Part shown: piece by piece, positions 1 through 12,234 of the stretch
Numbering within the stretch: the stretch's first letter is position 1
How the letters are laid out: each line of letters opens with the position of its first letter
Origin: Elmis aenea
Taxonomy: Eukaryota; Arthropoda; Insecta; Coleoptera; Elmidae
Direction of reading: 5' to 3'
NCBI GenBank assembly: GCA_947652605.1
Contig: OX393579.1
Location: 44,026,970 to 44,090,969 of the forward strand
DNA: 64,000 bases
Notes under the pieces: generated by a model
Databases searched by the model: none
The model's input: only the letters and a program-made list of their open reading frames with translations
What the model was told of the DNA's origin: nothing
Made by a program: the position numbers and the translations under genes

Positions 1-211
1 AATAAGCGAAGTAAATAATAGGTGACTTGATTCAGCATTTATATTGTCAACTGTCCTGAATTATAACTTTGAAAAAATTAGTTTTTTGTTACACTGATTA
101 TGAATTGAACGTGCACACTTATCAACAAAATTGACTGAGGTTAGTGTTTTTTTTTTTTAAATACGTAGAGATCCAGGAAACATTTTTTATTAATATTAAA
201 AGGTATCTGTA

Positions 212-778
212 CTGAGCTTGGTGAATGGCTGGTTAGCAAGCCTAGCAAGTAATCGGGAGGTAGGGGTGGGCGATATCCAAATTTCGATATCGAATATCGA
301 TATCGAGATTATATCGATATATATCGATATATCGATATATCGATATATCGATATATCGGAATATCGATATATCGGATTATCGATATATCGATATATATCG
401 ACATATCGAAATTTCGATATAAAAGCGGCGCGAAGCTAAAAAAGTCGGTAAAAAAGTGAAAAAAGAGACTGGTGACATAAAAAAAAAAAAAGCTTCTCGC
501 CCTTAAAATATCGATATATCGGATTGTCGGAATATCGATATATCGATATCAAAATTATATCGATATTTATCGATATATCGCCCACCCCTATCGGGAGGTC
601 GTGAGTGAGTTCGATTCCCGCGGCCGTCTGTCATCGTAGGGGTTTTAGGCAAATTCTGTGACAGTAATTTCACCTATCCTTACCTTACCCACCCTATCCT
701 TGTTCCCCGCCCCTTCACCCCACGGACGCTAATGACCTTAGATATTGAAGCGTCCGTAAACCCTTAATTTAAAAAAAA
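212..778 (+). repeat. tRNA-derived SINE, interrupted by a hAT MITE
   Basis: A tRNA-like head is visible in two halves: an A-box-like stretch at about 223-240 (GGCTGGTTAGC) and a perfect B-box-like GTTCGATTCCC at 609-619. These are polymerase III internal promoter elements. They are separated by the 330-bp MITE at 261-590 and would be adjacent without it. A pyrimidine-rich body follows (about 660-720), and the element ends in a run of A at about 771-778. The A-box is weaker than the B-box. Limits are approximate. Confidence 0.6.
261..590. mobile_element. hAT-type MITE, GATATATCGATAT-rich, copy 1
   Basis: Terminal inverted repeats read TAGGGGTGGGCGATAT at the left and its complement at the right. 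The element is flanked by a perfect 8-bp duplication, TCGGGAGG (253-260 and 591-598), the length made by hAT transposases. The interior is dominated by short ATATCGAT palindromes and encodes nothing. It interrupts a SINE. Related copies are at 4858-5082 and 14030-15829. Confidence 0.85.
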
Positions 779-2987
779 GTATATTAAATAATTTGTTTTT
801 CATATCCTCTAAAGTAGTTTCTGACAAATGGCAGTGTTGCCTTTTTTGCAATTAAAAATTATAGTGGGTTATGACGCCATTAAAAGTCTTATTGTTTGTT
901 GCCTGCAAAAATATGAGGATTTGGATATTACCTGAGTCTTAAAATACGATAACATTGATCTTAGCGCTTTTAAGAACTAGTGTGCCATGAAAGGAAAATC
1001 ATTGCAGTTTTATTATTTCAAGCAAAAACAAATACGTCATGTAAAAAGTTTTATTAATTACGAAAAATTGAATGTATTTCTTAAATTTGACGGTAAAACA
1101 ACAAACAAAAACTCCCTTTAATATGTATATTGGATAATGTTTTATATTTCAAAATCTTAAAATTTTAAATTTTGGCTTGTAGCAGAACGAATATTGCTTT
1201 AAAAAATTCTGATAACACATGAGTTTATTTCAATAAAAGTAGCCCAGACCGTTAAGCTTTCCGCTAACTCCTTAAGTTAGCTAGACACCCTGTAAATACT
1301 TTGAATTTTGACCACTCTTTACACCCACTTTATTAGGCCTTAAAGAAATATTAATACCATGAAATCCTTTATTTGAAGATAATACTCGACACAGCAACTA
1401 ACGGATTTTTATGCTATCAATTGACGAATTTTGTTATGAATCCAATGACTATAAACATGAACAGAAATAACCCAGTCTGCTTAATTTTTAGAATTCGATA
1501 GTCACCTTTTGTTATTTCTTATGGGCGCCATGCCAAATATATATAGGTACTATCAGTTGACGATTATTGTGGGGAATGCAATGACTAAACTTTATTAAAA
1601 TACATGCAGATATACGTGGTGTTTCGATTTAATTCGCCTTATGGGGTCAAATATTTCGGTTATTAACGAAGTTACAAAAAAGAATTCTAAAAACTATTCA
1701 CTAAAATTTTTAATAGAAATCTTGCAGTGAATATGGAAATGAATTATGCGAATTCGTCTTAGAGATATAGCGCAAAGATAAAAACTAAATGTTGCTAATA
1801 TGCCCTCGTCCCGATAAAGCAATTTAACCCTTTCGTGACCAGTGGGACATACGTCCCACTTACTATTTTACTTCAGCAGTTTGCTGGGACAAGTTAATCC
1901 CCCGTTTGGCGCATGCTGCACTCTTGCGTGAACTTTTACGGACTTGCTATTTGTCGCGGGATTCCCAGAATTTTGAATTGTTTGGGCATTGTTGTGCATA
2001 TTCGTGTTTCCAGTTCCCTGTGGTTTTATTGCCGTAATAGTGTGGAATTCCTTTAGTTTACGTTACTTGGTGATTGTTTATTTCTTTGAATTGCATCTTA
2101 CTGCTTTTCTACATTTAATTGCTTCTGAATGTGAAGTAGACAGAGCTGGCTAAAGGGGAGTGCACCGCACACAAGCCCGCGGTAGTACGGCCCTGCGCTG
2201 GTGATATTTTTTAAATAATAAGTTAAAAATTAATTTTAAAAAGTCGTGCTTCTTAAATGAGTATGTAAAACTGTATTTTCAGCTCCGTATTTATTTTCGC
2301 ACACAGCTCCACAAATCCTATGACCGCCTTTGAAAGTATATCTATATCCATCCTTGCTTTGCAAAATTTCATGATGAATAATATTATTGCTTACAAACTA
2401 TTTCCAAAAATTTATTTATAAACCATTGGCAAATTAAGAATAAAACATATTAAAACTGTATTATTTTTTTCAAATTGAATTTTGAGATATTCTAGGTTCA
2501 GTGGAGAAAATAGATACCCTCCTTGTATGGGCATTGAAAATAGACCACTCTATACATGTTTTTATATTTATCATTCAATTCATCAACTGATGGCATAAAA
2601 ATCTAATATGGCATCCATGAGAAATAAAAAAGTTGACCATCGCATCTCAAAAACTAAGTAGGCTAGGTAACGCCAGACGATTAAAGTATTTGTCTAACCT
2701 AAGACTACCAAATTTCAGATATCTGATGTTGAATTTTAAATAAAAGTTCTTCGGTTTTTCCAAGATATTTCAGGAACTGGAAATAATGTGGACACTATCA
2801 GTTTAGATTGTTAGTAGACACCTAAAAACACACTTCTTTACTTTTTTTAACCAACCTTTTATTTCTAACGGTTTCCAAGATTCCCATGTTCATCATGTTG
2901 AACCGTACAACCTATAAACTTGTGCGATATTTGTTGTTTGTCGTAAAATTGTGACGATCGTAGTTAATCTAATTTCTTTTGTTTCAG
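779..2987. other. AT-rich non-coding DNA upstream of the first coding exon
   Basis: No convincing coding sequence. At 1811-1860 a TTAACCCTTTCG start is followed by a near-palindrome AGTGGGACATACGTCCCACT; this looks like the terminus of a piggyBac-type non-autonomous element (TTAA target), but I could not place the other end. The rest may be 5' intron or promoter of the cyclase gene. Confidence 0.4.
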
Positions 2988-3059
2988 TAATGGCACGACG
3001 TCGGAAACACAAAATATCCTGAGCTTGCTGTAGCTGTAAGTGCACCAAACACCTCCACC
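2988..3059 (+). other. rut: 5'UTR part of the adenylyl cyclase first coding exon
   Basis: A pyrimidine-rich tract ending in TTTCAG (2982-2987) is a good splice acceptor, so this exon probably starts at 2988 and an upstream non-coding exon and promoter lie outside or earlier. The 72-base leader contains one upstream ATG at 2990 that opens a 10-codon reading frame closed by TGA at 3020-3022, before the main start. No promoter is recognisable in the window. The acceptor is inferred from sequence only; the transcript could instead begin nearby. Confidence 0.6.
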
Positions 3060-3614
3060 ATGGATCACAGCGTTAAGGCAATGACATCGCCCCGTATATT
3101 GGGAAGACTCCTTAACCCACATCGATTCGAAAACGATGAACTCGAGCAACTCTACCAAAGATACATTTGCAAATTACAACACTCGAGCGTCGTAGCCGTC
3201 GTAGCACTCTTCGTCTTACTAACGGCCGTTCTGGCAAACCTCGGTCTCGCGTACGCCCAAGCTCCGACAGCCCAGAATGTTTACCACGCGGCTCACTGCA
3301 TCTTGTTCGCTGTACTTTTAGGATTTTTACACACTCGTTATATGCAAGATGCGTATTTATTATGGGTTTGTTACGCGGTGTTGTTTTTTCTTGCGACTTT
3401 TTGCGCGCTCGCGTTACCTTTATATCCCACCAGTACGCCGGCGAAGGTGGCTGCGGAAGGAACTTGGCAAGTGGTTTTCGTTGTTTTCCTGGCGTACGCT
3501 ATGATGCCTCTGAAAGCGTGGATCGCCGCCGTCTTCGGATTTCTTCTTTGTTGTGCCCATGTCACTGTTGCCTCGTTCTTCGCCACTCGATTTCCTGATC
3601 TTTTATGGCGACAG
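3060..3614 (+). CDS. rut: Adenylyl cyclase type I (rutabaga/ADCY1-like), first coding exon
   Basis: Encodes residues 1-185 of a membrane adenylyl cyclase, which makes cAMP from ATP at the plasma membrane; the type I branch is stimulated by Ca2+/calmodulin and Gs and in flies serves learning. The ATG sits in a strong context (CCACCATGG). A short cytosolic N-terminus carries the family motif RFENDELEQLYQRY (22-35). Five hydrophobic helices follow at roughly 43-66, 74-92, 98-121, 135-151 and 153-175, with the family-typical HCILF (79-83) and GTWQ (134-137). The exon ends ...LLWRQ in phase 0 at AG|GTAAGG (3614/3615). ADCY1 has LWR followed by a TLGAN-type sequence at the same point, which matches the splice to the next exon. 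The exon is clearly GC-richer than its surroundings. Type VIII cyclase is the main alternative; the match to type I is better. Confidence 0.9.
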
Positions 3615-3820
3615 GTAAGGAATACTTTTTTATACATACCTACAAATAATATGTTAATGTAAAATTCTGTACACATCATTCGTTTATCACTAAGACAAAG
3701 AAACCATTTCAGTTAAAATACAAAATACCGATAATGAATAACTTTCTTATACTTCCTTGCGAAGTTTAAGTTACATGCATACACTCAGGACAATTAAATT
3801 TTGGAATTGTTGTCAATAGT

Positions 3821-4297
3821 TTTGTTCCAACAAGCGATTTTAAACCAGTTCATGTGTTAGTACATGAACTGGTTTATTCGCATGCGTGAACGATGTACTA
3901 ATGTATAAGCCTGTATTAGCCGTTTTTGGAACGCTTTTACGGCTCGTCTAACTGTAAATGACATTTGTGTCTATTGGGGATCATAGAAATGTGCGTATCG
4001 CAAGGGTAAACGCCTTAAGAATGCAGTGCTAAATGGGATTGGGAGGGCGATGCATAGCTACCAGAGCTCAGGTTAGTTATGAACAGCGCATGCGTGTAAA
4101 AATCCCAGCGACAGTTCTTCCCTTCGTTATTGGACCGTTTTGATCGTCCGCAAACTAGTGCATGAATTGATTTGAAAATTGTTGGAACGAATGACTGACC
4201 GTCCGGTGAAGTGTCAGAGACTGTGCTGGAACGCGATATTGATACTGCGCAGAATTCTGACAGTACATCGCATGGTCCGTGGGCTTGTTGGAACAAA
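3821..4297 (-). mobile_element. 477-bp TIR element (TTTGTTCCAACAAG family), copy 1
   Basis: Ends are TTTGTTCCAACAAG and its complement CTTGTTGGAACAAA. The interior holds several shorter inverted segments, for example around 3850-3880 where a CATGAACTGG stretch folds back on itself. The orientation is opposite to the similar copies at 44393, 56592 and 61272. I see no clear target-site duplication, so the superfamily is not assigned. No coding capacity. Confidence 0.75.
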
Positions 4298-4639
4298 CCT
4301 AATGCTAACGTGTTATTTCGGTTAATGGTAGGAGCACCAACTAAGACATCTAACCTATTCCGTATTTGAGTCACATCGTTAAAATTGTTAGAATTACAGT
4401 TTTGTTGCGTTCATAGACTTTTGTCATGTCACAGTTTCCATGTTAAAGCAAAAAATCTCAATTAACAAAAACTTTAAATGGTACAACAAATATAAGAAAA
4501 GACGGGTTATCAAGAACGTCCACATTCAAACGGCCTTAAGGGGGAAGGATTCGTCGTTTTTTAACGCCCATTCATCACGAATTCGTACCTGGGGGATGTG
4601 CACTGTAAAATTTGCAGAGGTCAGATATTGCTGATTAAA

Positions 4640-5275
4640 AACAAATCGAGTTTGACCTGAACTTTACGAGAACGCGTCGTTATTTCTGCTGCATGATAAT
4701 GCGCCAGCACATACGTCTACGGTTATATCGCTTTCTTCTTTTTTTTTTTTGAAAAAGAACATTCCGAGGTGCAACAATCTCCTTATTTACACCTGCGAAC
4801 TTATTCCTCCAAGCTGAAATTTAAGTTAAAAGAGCAAAGTGTCAATGATGTTCTAACTAGGGATGGGCGATATCGAAATTGTATGGATATACCGATATAT
4901 CGAAATGTCGATATAAAAGGGACGGGGAGCTAAAAAAAGTCAGTAAAACACTAAAAAAAGAGTGGTAACCTAAAAAAAAAAGCTTTTCGCCCTTATTTTT
5001 GTTGTCCATACCACGAAATATCGATATATCGGAATATCGATATCAAAATTATATCGATATATCGATATATCGCCCACCCCTAGTACTAACCATTCGAAGA
5101 AGCGTGACGAGTGAATTAAAGGCTGTTCCAGAAAACATTTTAAAGAAGTTCCTTATCACTGTTACAGGAGATGTATGCATGTATCAATCAAGGAGGGGGT
5201 TATGTTAAAGGATTAGATAAATAATAAAATTTTCATTGCGTTGTCCCGGAACTTAATTGCCACACTCTGTATATG
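4640..5275 (+). pseudogene. mariner-type transposase relic, interrupted by a hAT MITE
   Basis: A decayed + strand reading contains LLHDNAPAHTS (about 4689-4721), the second catalytic-aspartate motif of Tc1/mariner transposases. A frame-shifted stretch near 4790-4850 resembles the conserved KLK..LK region. After the MITE at 4858-5082 the reading resumes with an ELKAVPE stretch typical of mariner C-termini (about 5113-5135). A CACACTCTGTATA end at about 5263-5275 looks like the worn right terminal repeat. Multiple stops and shifts make it non-functional. The left end was not located. Confidence 0.6.
4858..5082. mobile_element. hAT-type MITE, GATATATCGATAT-rich, copy 2
   Basis: Ends TAGGGATGGGCGATAT and its complement. 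The flanking duplications are GTTCTAAC (4850-4857) and GTACTAAC (5083-5090), 7 of 8 matching. It shares internal sequence with 261-590, including an AAAAAGCTTnTCGCCCTT stretch. It lies inside a mariner relic. Confidence 0.85.
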
Positions 5276-6439
5276 CACTATACAATAGCGACGGCGTGTT
5301 TTTTTTTAAATTTTTTTAAAATATTTATTTTGTCTAACCTTCTACTCAGCTACTGTGAAATGAGATTCTAACTGAAATGACCTGTTAGTTTATAAAATAT
5401 TTGAATTACTCAGTTAATTTTTAAGAAACACTATTAGCATCTGGTTTGTTAAAAAAAAAACTAATATCTTTTTAAATTTGAAACAATGCATAAAATGATA
5501 CAGAAATCTATTCGAACATTTGATGAATTAACTTGTTTTATTTAGCCTACTGGGGTAATAAAAACATTATATCTTCTTCTCATTTGCCCGGTCGGAACTT
5601 TTAGTCTACCGAAGTGAGGTAAAAATTAAAATCTCGGGGTAATGAGGGATCAGTAGATATAATAATCAGTACCGGCACTAGGCGCTAGTCCCAATTAAAA
5701 ATCTATAAAAAAAGGAATTCTTATCGAAGTTAGGGGAAAAACGGGCTAGTCGACTTGGCTACGCTAAAAACCCACCCCTTATAAGGACAGAAATTCCAAG
5801 TGATACAATTTATGATAGACTACCAACCATTCAATAAAATTATGAAACATTTCATTTATTTTAGGCATTAAATTTCATGCAGTTTTAAACTGTCTTGTAA
5901 CAGGGATATTTCACTTTCGTTCTATTGGAAACATTTGGTTTGAGGTATAAATCCCTTTCTATATTAACCAATCGTTGCATAGCGATAACACTCGTCTAAT
6001 TATTTGTAAATGGAGATGTATAAAAGTTTCGAACAGTGGTAAGAGAATTCCAAATTATAGGGCACCAGAATCAGACTGACGATTTGTCATTACTTGTATG
6101 TAAAATCCTTCATCATTTATTTATATTTGTGTGTCTAGGCTAGGCGAGGTGCCTTTGAAAAAATGCATAGTAATGTAGGTACGCTTTTTGTTCATGAGCG
6201 CTCTTGAGGTATTCGAATAAGCAACAAAAATGTAAGTTTATAGCATAAACGGGCGCTTTTCCGTTATTAATTTTTTGTAATTTTGCTAAATATATTATGT
6301 ATGTGTTCCTTTACCTAAATAAAAAATATCGGTGAAAGTTTTTACCCTTATTAAAAATAAGGGTGGGGGCGACCTGATTAAAAAAATAAAAATCAGAATT
6401 GGTTCAACCGTAAAACTAATTTTGGATGACGGTTAAGTA
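5276..6439. other. Intronic DNA without recognisable genes
   Basis: AT-rich sequence. A denser patch at about 5600-5800 (mixed GC, many stops) may be an old repeat that I cannot name. Nothing else stands out. Confidence 0.4.
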
Positions 6440-6447
6440 CTCTACAT

Positions 6448-6586
6448 CAGTGGTTCTTAACCTTTTAGTAGTCGCGCCCCCTTAAATATCCTAAAATATT
6501 TTCGCGGCCTTCTAGTTTGTATTTACAAAAATATGACGATTTATTTAAGAAGATATCTCTCCGCGGCCCCCCATTAAGAATCGCTG
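6448..6586. mobile_element. 139-bp hAT MITE
   Basis: Starts CAGTGGTTCTTAACC and ends with an imperfect complement (TTAAGAATCGCTG). It is flanked by a perfect 8-bp duplication, CTCTACAT (6440-6447 and 6587-6594). CAG...CTG ends and an 8-bp duplication identify it as hAT. Non-coding. Confidence 0.85.
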
Positions 6587-6594
6587 CTCTACAT

Positions 6595-8040
6595 TATCCA
6601 ACTTTGCATTAAAACATGTTTGAACAACTAAAATTGAAGAACATCGCCTGCGGCGCATTTTGTTTCCTCCCCCCCAGCTTTTTGAAAAAATCAAGAGTTG
6701 ACAACCCTTATTTAGAGGGGCCGCAAATTCAGGGACCGCCCCGGGCTGCATAAACTCTAGCTACACCTCTGAAAAATATGCATTTTGGCTGACTGGAAGC
6801 TGTGACATACATCGGATTATGCATCAACGGACGCAATATAGGGTATCTCGTGCTAATTTTGAGCGGGTCATATATTGCCGTCCCTAATTGTTTTACGGCA
6901 AAACTTCAAAAATATTTGTACCTGAGTCTTCAAACAGCGCCTAAATTGTTAATATGGATTCATTTTGCTGTGCGCTTTAAAAAAAAAGCTAACTAGAATG
7001 CTGTTAAAAAATTAGCATTGGATTTGCTATGTTGCGTTTGTCGATGTAGCACTGCAGGTAATATAAATGTACAATGACTGCGTCGTATAGCGCAGTATCA
7101 GACCATTTATGCATATCATCATAATAAATCATTTAATACATACAACAATAAAAGCATGTTATCACTCTAAATGATAAAATTCCCATTTGCACTCACATTT
7201 GGGTGTGCACAAGTTCCTTATGGTCGATTGCTTCTTAGTAATTTACTAAATGTCAATTTTAACAGGTTTCTTTTTGGGCATTTTTCAAAATCCATCCTCT
7301 TTTCTTGCACTCATCAAATTACACCTTTGCCTTGACGTATAGCCAATTAATAGACTAATAGAATAGGCAATACTGATTAGTTCGAAATATTTGTTTAAGC
7401 TTTTATTATTTCATCCGATTTTAGTAAGGATCACTAATATACACGGGCCAAATTTCGAACCTCCACCGTAAAACTAGTCCAAAATCAGAACAAACCAATC
7501 TTATCAAAAGAAGTCGTGTTGTTATTCGCTTAAGATTATAATTTATTACATTAGTCATTAGTGCCAGGAAAATTAATATCCTCATTATAGGAGAATTCAG
7601 CCTGAGGCTACAAAACTATTCCTAAAGAATGAAGACGCCTTATATTTGATAGTTGTATAGCGTGATTAATTAATAGAGATGCACAAGCACATCTATTTCA
7701 CGTAACACTGATATTTATCACAACAGCACTTCGTCGGAAGACCAAGATGCATTATGCATTTTAGTCCACGGTCATACTTGGAACTGGAAACAATTGAAAT
7801 TTATTATAGCGACCTGGTCTGCAGCCAACTCTACATTAAGTAATAATTTACAGAAAATAAACATAAAAGTATACTATAATAAATAATAATAAAGATTTTA
7901 AAGTGCACATTTACAAAGGCTGATAGAAATTCGAGGTCAAACGTAGGGATTTTGCCTAATATTAGAAGTTAAGCATTGGTTTAAACTTGACAAAGGTGCT
8001 AAATTAAATGCTCATTATGATTATCAAAATAGATTTCAGA
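6595..8040. other. Intronic DNA without recognisable genes
   Basis: AT-rich, many stops in all frames, no terminal repeats or conserved motifs seen. A GC-richer stretch at about 6640-6770 may belong to an older repeat. Confidence 0.4.
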
Positions 8041-8042
8041 TA

Positions 8043-8661
8043 TACAGGGTGTGTAAAAATTGGCGGAAGGGCTACACGGGGCGATGTTCTTCGTAAAATT
8101 TTAAGTCGAAAATCTTAATACGAAAATGTTGTACCATGCTTGCTGTGTCTGCAAGAGGTCCTCAGTTTTGACATTCAGTCCTTTAATGAGCGTTATTATT
8201 TAATACTTGCAAATGAAAAAGCTGCAATTTGGAATAAAAATAGATTTCGAATAGTATTTTTTCCTAGATATTGTGTTCTTCCTTTCGAAAATTGGTGTTG
8301 AAAATATGTAAATCACTGATTTTAATGACAGTAATACATATGGCAACATTGTCATTAGCTGTCATCTCTGTTTTTCTCGTAATTATTTCTTGTTTGTGTT
8401 TTACGATACCCAAAAGTTTGCAGCGATGTTTACGAACTGAAGGCTTTCAGTTCGAACAAAAAATGTAAATACCTAAGTAAAAATTGCTGATAAAAAAATG
8501 TCCAAACGCAAATCAATGTATGCAATGTTGCCAATTTTTTTTTTTCTTTTAATGGTTCCTGAGGCTATGGTACAACATTTTCGTATTAAGATTTTCGACT
8601 TAGAATTTTACGAAGAACATCGCCACGTGTAGCCCTTCCGCCAATTTTTACACACCCTGTA
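8043..8661. mobile_element. TACAGGGTG MITE with inverted termini of about 95 bp
   Basis: Starts TACAGGGTGTGTAAAAATTG and ends with its complement; the inverted match runs about 95 bp with few differences (to about 8140 and from about 8568). TA flanks both ends, the Tc1/mariner target. The middle of about 430 bp is AT-rich and non-coding. Confidence 0.85.
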
Positions 8662-8893
8662 TAGGTACAACTTTTTGTCAAGTCCATTCTATTTAATTTA
8701 ATCGACATTAACTTTCTTATTTCTTGGAGGCGTCATATTTTATTTTTACATAGCTAGAATTGTTTTTTTTTTAGATTTAAAATATACAATGAAACGTCTA
8801 TATTTGGCAATAATCTGTTTCTGAGGATCAACCGTTGAAAAAAAAAATACGTTAGTAAAAAATTACCCAGTTTTTTACTGTATCGCTATAAAA

Positions 8894-9970
8894 CAGGGTT
8901 GGGCAAAATTAGATTTTTATTTTAAAAAATCAAAAATCGTTGATTTAAATTTGTATAATCAAAAAAATCACGAATTTTTGATTTCTTAATTTTTTTTTAA
9001 GAAACTTCAGAAACTTACATATTTACCCTTTTTACAACTAGTTTATTCGCTATTCACACTGCATTATATCTTCTAAATTCAAAAAGTATTAACAAATGAA
9101 GAAGTTTTTTTACAAAAATTTCTCAGAAATTTTTATTCCTAATAAAAGTTGGTGGATAACCTAATCTAATTAAATTAAAAGATAGTATTAAATTTCACAA
9201 AATGTATACGATACTACATTTTAGCGATTTCAGAAATATTCACAAGAGTAAAGGGGCCTTATTTTAAGAGTAACAAAAACATTTATAGGGAAAGGTTGTT
9301 TAGAATTCAAAAATACGACCACAGGTGAAGAAAAATAACGTCAAATTTAGAATTGAAGTAATTTTAACATTCAAAAGTGCCCTTATTTTAAAGATTTTAA
9401 AAAGTTTAAAAAACGTTTAGAATTTAAAAATTTTATTTAACATAAAATATCGTTTTCTCTTGATTTTTTTTTAAAGCTCTTAAAATAGGGGCACTTGAAT
9501 CTTGCGAATATTTCTAAAAACGCTGAAAGTTAGTGTCATATAAAACTTTTTTCATCTTTAAAATTAGTTTTAGGTCATGCATCAACTTTTATCAAGAAAT
9601 TTTTTTTCCGAGAAATCGATAATAAAAAACTTTTCCAATTGTTGCAGACTTTTTGAATGAGGCTGTAGATGTTTTGACCCTAAAATTAAAAATATTGTGA
9701 AAATTTACAATGTAAATCTACCGGAATGCGTCTTTAACAAGAAAATTCCTGTAGAGATTTTATTTCTCGTCGATATACCCTACTATAAGAAGCCAATAGG
9801 CAATATTTCCGCCGTATTTTACTAGCGGTTGTTTACGCGGATGGAAGTAAAACGTGCATTTAATTTATGTGACGTGTGACGTTGAATCGAGAAAAAAATA
9901 AAGTTTGATTTTCATCATGATTTTTATTTAAAAATATCGGCTGATTTAAATCGTGATTTAATCAATTGCT
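8894..9970. mobile_element. Possible hAT element, ATTTAAATC-rich
   Basis: The left end CAGGGTTGGGCAAAATTAG resembles the hAT element at 14170. Both ends carry repeated short words of the AAATCnnGATTTAAAT type (8925-8985 and 9910-9965). The expected CCCTG right end is worn away. No transposase reading is visible. Confidence 0.4.
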
Positions 9971-11334
9971 AGGTGTGGTACTACTGTTGAATTGCAATGA
10001 CTTTGGCTAAGTTTTTTTATCTCTTCCTATTTGATGTTATTCGTTTTAAGTCGCCTTACCAGTTTTTTTCTGATTCTACCTCTTTTGTTTTTTCTAAGTC
10101 AAAAATACAAACTTCAACATTAAAAATTGATCCTTGCATGCAATAGACAACACAGATTGCTTTCTCACAATTTTTACAGCACGTCGACAATTTTGACAAG
10201 AAATTTGTATTTTTAACCTAACAAGTATGTTGCATTCAATTGTCTTCCGAAAATGTTTATAAATTAGCTTCATCTTCAACTTAAGTGACTTTCTATAGTA
10301 TTATGTGATATAAAAAAGCTTTTTATATCATTAAGTTAAAAAATATTGAACTGTTTTTCAGCCACAAAGTAACCTTTCCACATTTTCAGTTTTTATGAAA
10401 ATGGTTGCAGATATCTGAAACTTCTTATGATATTATTAATGAGCAAAATTTGCTAAATTAAAACCTATTCTCTAACTCGTATATTAACGAGATAACAATG
10501 TTGGAACCGGAATTTGAATCATTATTTTTAATTGATAACGTTGTTAGTTGTAATAGACACAAAAAACGTTTGTTACAATTTTAAAGTCAAATAAGCGAAA
10601 ATACATTAAAAATCGTGTTAAGTATAATGAGACAAAGTAGGCAAACTTGTACCAACGCTGGTACCCGATAATAATGCCATGTACTTTAGTTTATATTTTA
10701 ATTGCAAATGGCTTTAAAAAAATATGCAAAAAATGCTTGCTGTTGATAGTTTTAACTATATGCGTCTTTAGCTTGTCACATTCAACATATGTTAGCACTT
10801 TGCAGGATCATTACTGCTTATTTTTGATAGCTCAATTTAATAGCCCAAGATTTACGTATCATCAAAGAACATAATCCATAAACTGTCCTTAATAAAAATG
10901 GTTTATGTCTATTTCTATTTATAAAATGATTATGGCGAGTGTCAATCCAAAGATCGTAAATTTAAACTAACCAGCTTCAAATGTTAGTCATGAATTTTTT
11001 AAATGTGCGAAATTTGCATTTAAGTACATTTACTTGTAATAAATAAAAAATCAAAAACATTTATATGTCAGTAATGTACTGGAAGATTTTTTTATTGCAT
11101 CCTACAAGGTTACATCCCAATTAAAACCAAACCAAACTAGAAGCTACACTTGAATTTGCTTTCTATGTTGGTACTGTAAGTTAAGTAAGAAGTAAATTCT
11201 ATTTTCCGGTCACAAATTTATCTCAAAATGATCTGATAAAAATATTAAAAGTGTTGCTTTAACAAGCATTTGTTCATTGAAGGCAGTAGAGACGCTGGGT
11301 GTTGCTATTTCAGTAACTTTGTAAAGGCCAATCC
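9971..11334. other. Intronic DNA without recognisable genes
   Basis: AT-rich sequence with short chance reading frames only. No terminal repeats found. Confidence 0.4.
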
Positions 11335-12234
11335 ACACTAGCGGTCAAATGTGGTCAGATCACGTCAAGTCAAGGCACCGATCAACATCGCTTAAACATA
11401 ATCCAATGAGAGCGTTCGGAGTACGCGGTCCGATCAAGTCAAGGCACGATCTGTTGACCTTTGGATCGGTCCGCTAGCGATCAAGACCGTGACTACCCTG
11501 ACGTGCTTTGACCTGACTGGCTAGTGAGAACGTCCGAAACGTGTATGACGAATAACTGATAGTGAGTCCGTGATCCAAAACATTCGAAAATATTTATAAA
11601 ACTTTAAATCATCATCGACTAATTGGTGGTATAAAGTAAAAGATTTTCCTTTTTGGCAGTTCTGCAGCCAGAACCGTCGTTTTTATGCTTTTGATACTTC
11701 ATTATCCTCCTCATCCAAAATTCATGCGATTTTAATTAAAGCACGCTTGGAGAACAACATTGTCGCTTCCTCGAGTGAACTAAACTGATCAAAGAGACTT
11801 CGAGTCGGAGGGTTGCCAGAAGTTGAAAGTGTAAAAAAAGAGAATAAAAAAAAAGATAACAAATTGAGAACTTTTTCCAAAAATAAAGAGAACCAAAAAA
11901 GGCGATGTTTGGTGTGGTGTGTGGTGTATAGAAAAATCAAAAAGTGGAGTTTATTGCTTTGGCCTATAAACGGCTGTCCTATATTTTTTTTTTTAAATTG
12001 AAAAGAGTAACTAAGGAAAAAATAGGACAAAAAAGATTAGAATACAAAAAGAGAGTAAACAAAAAGATCGGGAGAAAAAAGAGGACATGTTCTCTTTAAA
12101 AGAAATATTCTGGCAACCCTAACTTCGACTAGACCTGACTGTCTCTGACTGTTGAGTGCGAATGGCTTGGTAGAATCCTGGATCTTGACTTCACTTGATC
12201 TGACCACATCTTGACCGCAAGTGTGGATCGGCCT
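11335..12234. mobile_element. PIF/Harbinger-like MITE with a second element nested inside
   Basis: Left end AGGCCAATCCACACTAGCGG and right end complementary to AGGCCGATCCACACTTGCGG, followed on both sides by a GTCAAnnTGTGGTCAGATCA stretch. Left flank is TAA and right flank TTA, within the three-base TWA target of PIF/Harbinger, though not identical. The element at 11806-12121 sits within it. The reading frames here are chance products of A-rich sequence. Confidence 0.65.
11806..12121. mobile_element. Nested element with GGGTTGCCAGAA ends
   Basis: Inverted ends AGGGTTGCCAGAA and TTCTGGCAACCCT. The flanks are ACTTCGAGT (11797-11805) and ACTTCGACT (12122-12130), 8 of 9 identical, suggesting a 9-bp target duplication. 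The interior is strongly A-rich on the + strand. Superfamily uncertain; a 9-bp duplication would suit Mutator-like elements. Confidence 0.55.

Noticed and set aside
218..439. 73-codon frame rich in Ile-Asp-Ile-Ser
   Set aside because: It is the translation of the GATATATCGATAT repeats of a hAT MITE.
606..622. tRNA gene from the GTTCGATTCCC box
   Set aside because: No acceptor stem or cloverleaf can be formed; it fits a SINE head interrupted by a MITE.
1811..1960. piggyBac-type element
   Set aside because: Only one TTAACCC-like end and a near-palindrome are visible; without the second TTAA end I did not call the element.
3167..3679. Long frames overlapping the cyclase exon (3167-3598 + and 3371-3679 -)
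   Set aside because: They are other frames of the GC-richer coding exon and have no family similarity; the cyclase frame is unambiguous.
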